A stretch of 8,840 bases of DNA, taken from Deltaproteobacteria bacterium. Its GTDB lineage: Bacteria > Desulfobacterota > Desulfovibrionia > Desulfovibrionales > Desulfovibrionaceae. The stretch covers positions 1-8,840 of the forward strand of contig JAIRVN010000111.1 in assembly GCA_031253875.1 (NCBI GenBank), written 5' to 3'. Both the position numbers and the translations under genes were made by a program. The notes below the pieces were generated by a model. The model was given only the letters and a program-made list of their open reading frames with translations. It searched no databases and had not been told where the DNA came from. Positions 7,260 through 8,840 of the stretch are shown here, piece by piece (within the stretch, counting starts at the first letter, position 1; every line of letters begins with the position of its first letter).

Positions 7260-8005
7260 GTCTTTACATTCAACAAATCGCGCAACTTGTTGCTCTGCAA
7301 AAAGTGGACGACGCCATCCACACCATAAAAAACGAACTGGGACAGGCGCCCCTGGAAGTGGACACGCTGGAGCAGCGCTTTGCGACGCTTGAAGATCAGC
7401 ACGCCAAACTTCTTGACAAGCTTGGACATCTCCAGGAACAGCAAAAACGCCTTGCTCTCGAGATTGAAGACGACGCCGCGCGTATTAAAAAGAGCAAAAG
7501 CAAGCTCATGCAGGTGGCCAATACGCGCGAATACCATGCCATGTTGCGCGAAATGGACAATATGGAAAAAAGCAACCGCTCGCGGGAAGAAGAGAAGCTC
7601 ACCCTGCACGAAGCCCTGCAGCTTGAGAATACGAACCTTGAGGAACTCTCCGGCCTCCACGCAAACGTGAAAACGGAACTTGAGGAAAAGCGCGGCACCT
7701 TGCAGGCGCGCATGGACGTGGCGCAAGATCAACTGAATATTCTGCAAAAAGAGCGCTCCACAGCCGGGCTTGAGATCCCGGCCCCGGTGTTCTCGCGTTA
7801 TGAGTTCATCCGCAACAGGCTTGCGCATCCGGTCATCGTGCCTGTCCACCAGGGAATATGTTCGGGCTGCCACATCGCCGTCCCGCCGCAGACCTTCATC
7901 GAACTGCAGCGCGGCCAGCAAATTCTCAGTTGCCCGAACTGCCAGCGTCTGATTTACTGGGATGAGCACTTCGTTGTTCCGGAAGAAAATACAAGCGCTG
8001 CCTAA
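7256..8005 (+). CDS. Coiled-coil C4 zinc-ribbon protein (DUF164, CT398/CdsZ-like)
   Basis: A 249-residue protein with a long antiparallel coiled-coil hairpin (about residues 10-170, rich in Glu, Lys, Leu and Gln) followed by a C-terminal zinc ribbon. The zinc ligands are Cys202 and Cys205 (ICSGC) and Cys226 and Cys229 (SCPNC), with the family motif TREYHAMLREM near residues 90-100. The GTG at 7256 is the likely start: it overlaps the Nif3 stop by 4 nt, is preceded by GGAG at 7244-7247, and gives the family N-terminus VSLYIQQIAQL; an ATG at 7229 would add nine unrelated residues. Chlamydial CT398 has this architecture and is reported to bind sigma-54 and type III secretion components; whether that applies here is unknown. 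Pairing with Nif3 next to rnpB is a recurring arrangement in several phyla, as I recall it. Confidence 0.9.
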   Translation: MSLYIQQIAQLVALQKVDDAIHTIKNELGQAPLEVDTLEQRFATLEDQHAKLLDKLGHLQEQQKRLALEIEDDAARIKKSKSKLMQVANTREYHAMLREMDNMEKSNRSREEEKLTLHEALQLENTNLEELSGLHANVKTELEEKRGTLQARMDVAQDQLNILQKERSTAGLEIPAPVFSRYEFIRNRLAHPVIVPVHQGICSGCHIAVPPQTFIELQRGQQILSCPNCQRLIYWDEHFVVPEENTSAA

Positions 8006-8014
8006 ACGGGTGTC

Positions 8015-8033
8015 GCCCGACGCGACGCCGGGC
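8015..8033. repeat. Small GC-rich hairpin between the zinc-ribbon gene and rnpB
   Basis: GCCCG (8015-8019) and CGGGC (8029-8033) can pair over a 9-nt loop in the 43-nt gap before rnpB. No T-run follows, so termination is unlikely. It could be a processing site separating the upstream mRNA from the RNase P RNA, or chance in GC-rich sequence. Confidence 0.25.
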
Positions 8034-8048
8034 AGCGGCTCGCATATT

Positions 8049-8430
<382 letters not shown>

Positions 8431-8440
8431 TGCATACCTG

Positions 8441-8840
8441 ATGACGCACCTCTCTCTCCGCCCTGTCCGTCCCTGGGCCGTTGTGCTGGCCGCAGGTTCG
8501 GGAAGCCGCATGGCCGCGGCAGGCCTTGCCCGGCCCAAGCAGTTTTTGACATGCCAGGGCATGCCTCTGTACTGGCATTCCGCCCTGACGTTCAGCCGTT
8601 GCGCGCGGGTGGCGGGCATCGTCTTTGTCTTGCCGGAAGATTGTCTGGCGGAAGAAGAAGTCCGCATCCGGCAGTTCGACGGACTCACGGTCGGCGCAAC
8701 GCCAAATCCGCCGAACTCCTCCAGACCGCTCGGCGTGCCGTGGAAGGCGGTCGCCGGCGGACATCTGCGCCGGGATTCCGTCTTCAATGCCCTGTCGGCG
8801 CTGCCCGTGGACTGCGAATACGTTCTTGTCCACGATGCGG
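8441..8840 (+). CDS. ispD: 2-C-methyl-D-erythritol 4-phosphate cytidylyltransferase IspD, truncated by the window edge
   Basis: Transfers CMP from CTP to MEP in the non-mevalonate isoprenoid pathway. The first 133 codons are present. The nucleotide-binding start VVLAAGSGSRM (14-24) with ARPKQFL (30-36), the segment LYWHSALTFSRC, VLPED (63-67), AGGHLRRDSVFNAL (105-118) and VHDA (130-133) identify the family. Between VLPED and AGG there are about 37 residues instead of roughly 20, with a proline-rich piece GATPNPPNSSRPLG, so there is a small insertion. The frame is open to the window end; a fusion with IspF, known in some bacteria, cannot be judged. The ATG at 8441 stands about 10 nt after the rnpB closing helix and no Shine-Dalgarno sequence is visible, yet no other start fits. 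Expression probably depends on the upstream transcript through rnpB. Confidence 0.92.
   Translation, partial: MTHLSLRPVRPWAVVLAAGSGSRMAAAGLARPKQFLTCQGMPLYWHSALTFSRCARVAGIVFVLPEDCLAEEEVRIRQFDGLTVGATPNPPNSSRPLGVPWKAVAGGHLRRDSVFNALSALPVDCEYVLVHDA

Noticed and set aside
7106..7969. 287-codon minus-strand frame opposite the zinc-ribbon gene and the end of Nif3
   Set aside because: Antisense shadow of two recognised, translationally coupled genes; no domain features.

Overview
The window reads as chromosomal backbone from a Gram-negative bacterium, most likely one of the Desulfovibrionales or a close relative. The basis is protein similarity recalled from memory (PurQ, the RpoN/long-HPF pair, Nif3 with a zinc-ribbon protein), a moderately high GC content, and a type A RNase P RNA. 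No database search was possible, so the genus stays open.

The left part (1-5295) is read on the minus strand. In transcription order it holds pyrG (CTP synthase), rpoN (sigma-54), hpf (long-form ribosome hibernation factor), a RelE-like toxin overlapping an XRE-type antitoxin, and rapZ, which runs off the left edge. In many proteobacteria the order is rpoN-hpf-ptsN-rapZ. Here a toxin-antitoxin pair with its own candidate promoter sits exactly where ptsN would be expected, and rapZ starts 22 nt behind the antitoxin. pyrG lies directly before rpoN, without the KDO and LPS-export genes that, as I recall, separate them in Desulfovibrio.

A 148-bp divergent region (5296-5443) separates pyrG from the plus-strand half and carries a good sigma-70-like promoter for purQ (glutaminase subunit of FGAM synthase). 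After purQ comes a 178-bp gap with a TTGACA-type promoter candidate and, about 110 nt further on, a strong bidirectional intrinsic terminator. This is a candidate small RNA or leader of unknown family.

The right part (6432-8840, plus strand) is a tight cluster: a Nif3-family metal protein, a coiled-coil zinc-ribbon protein related to chlamydial CT398 (4-nt overlap with Nif3), the RNase P RNA gene rnpB, and the first 133 codons of ispD (isoprenoid synthesis). No terminator is visible within this cluster, and ispD begins about 10 nt after the rnpB closing helix.

Most of the window is ordinary core genome. The parts worth a second look are the toxin-antitoxin pair inside the rpoN-rapZ operon, the unassigned RNA region before Nif3, and the rnpB/ispD junction with its missing Shine-Dalgarno sequence.
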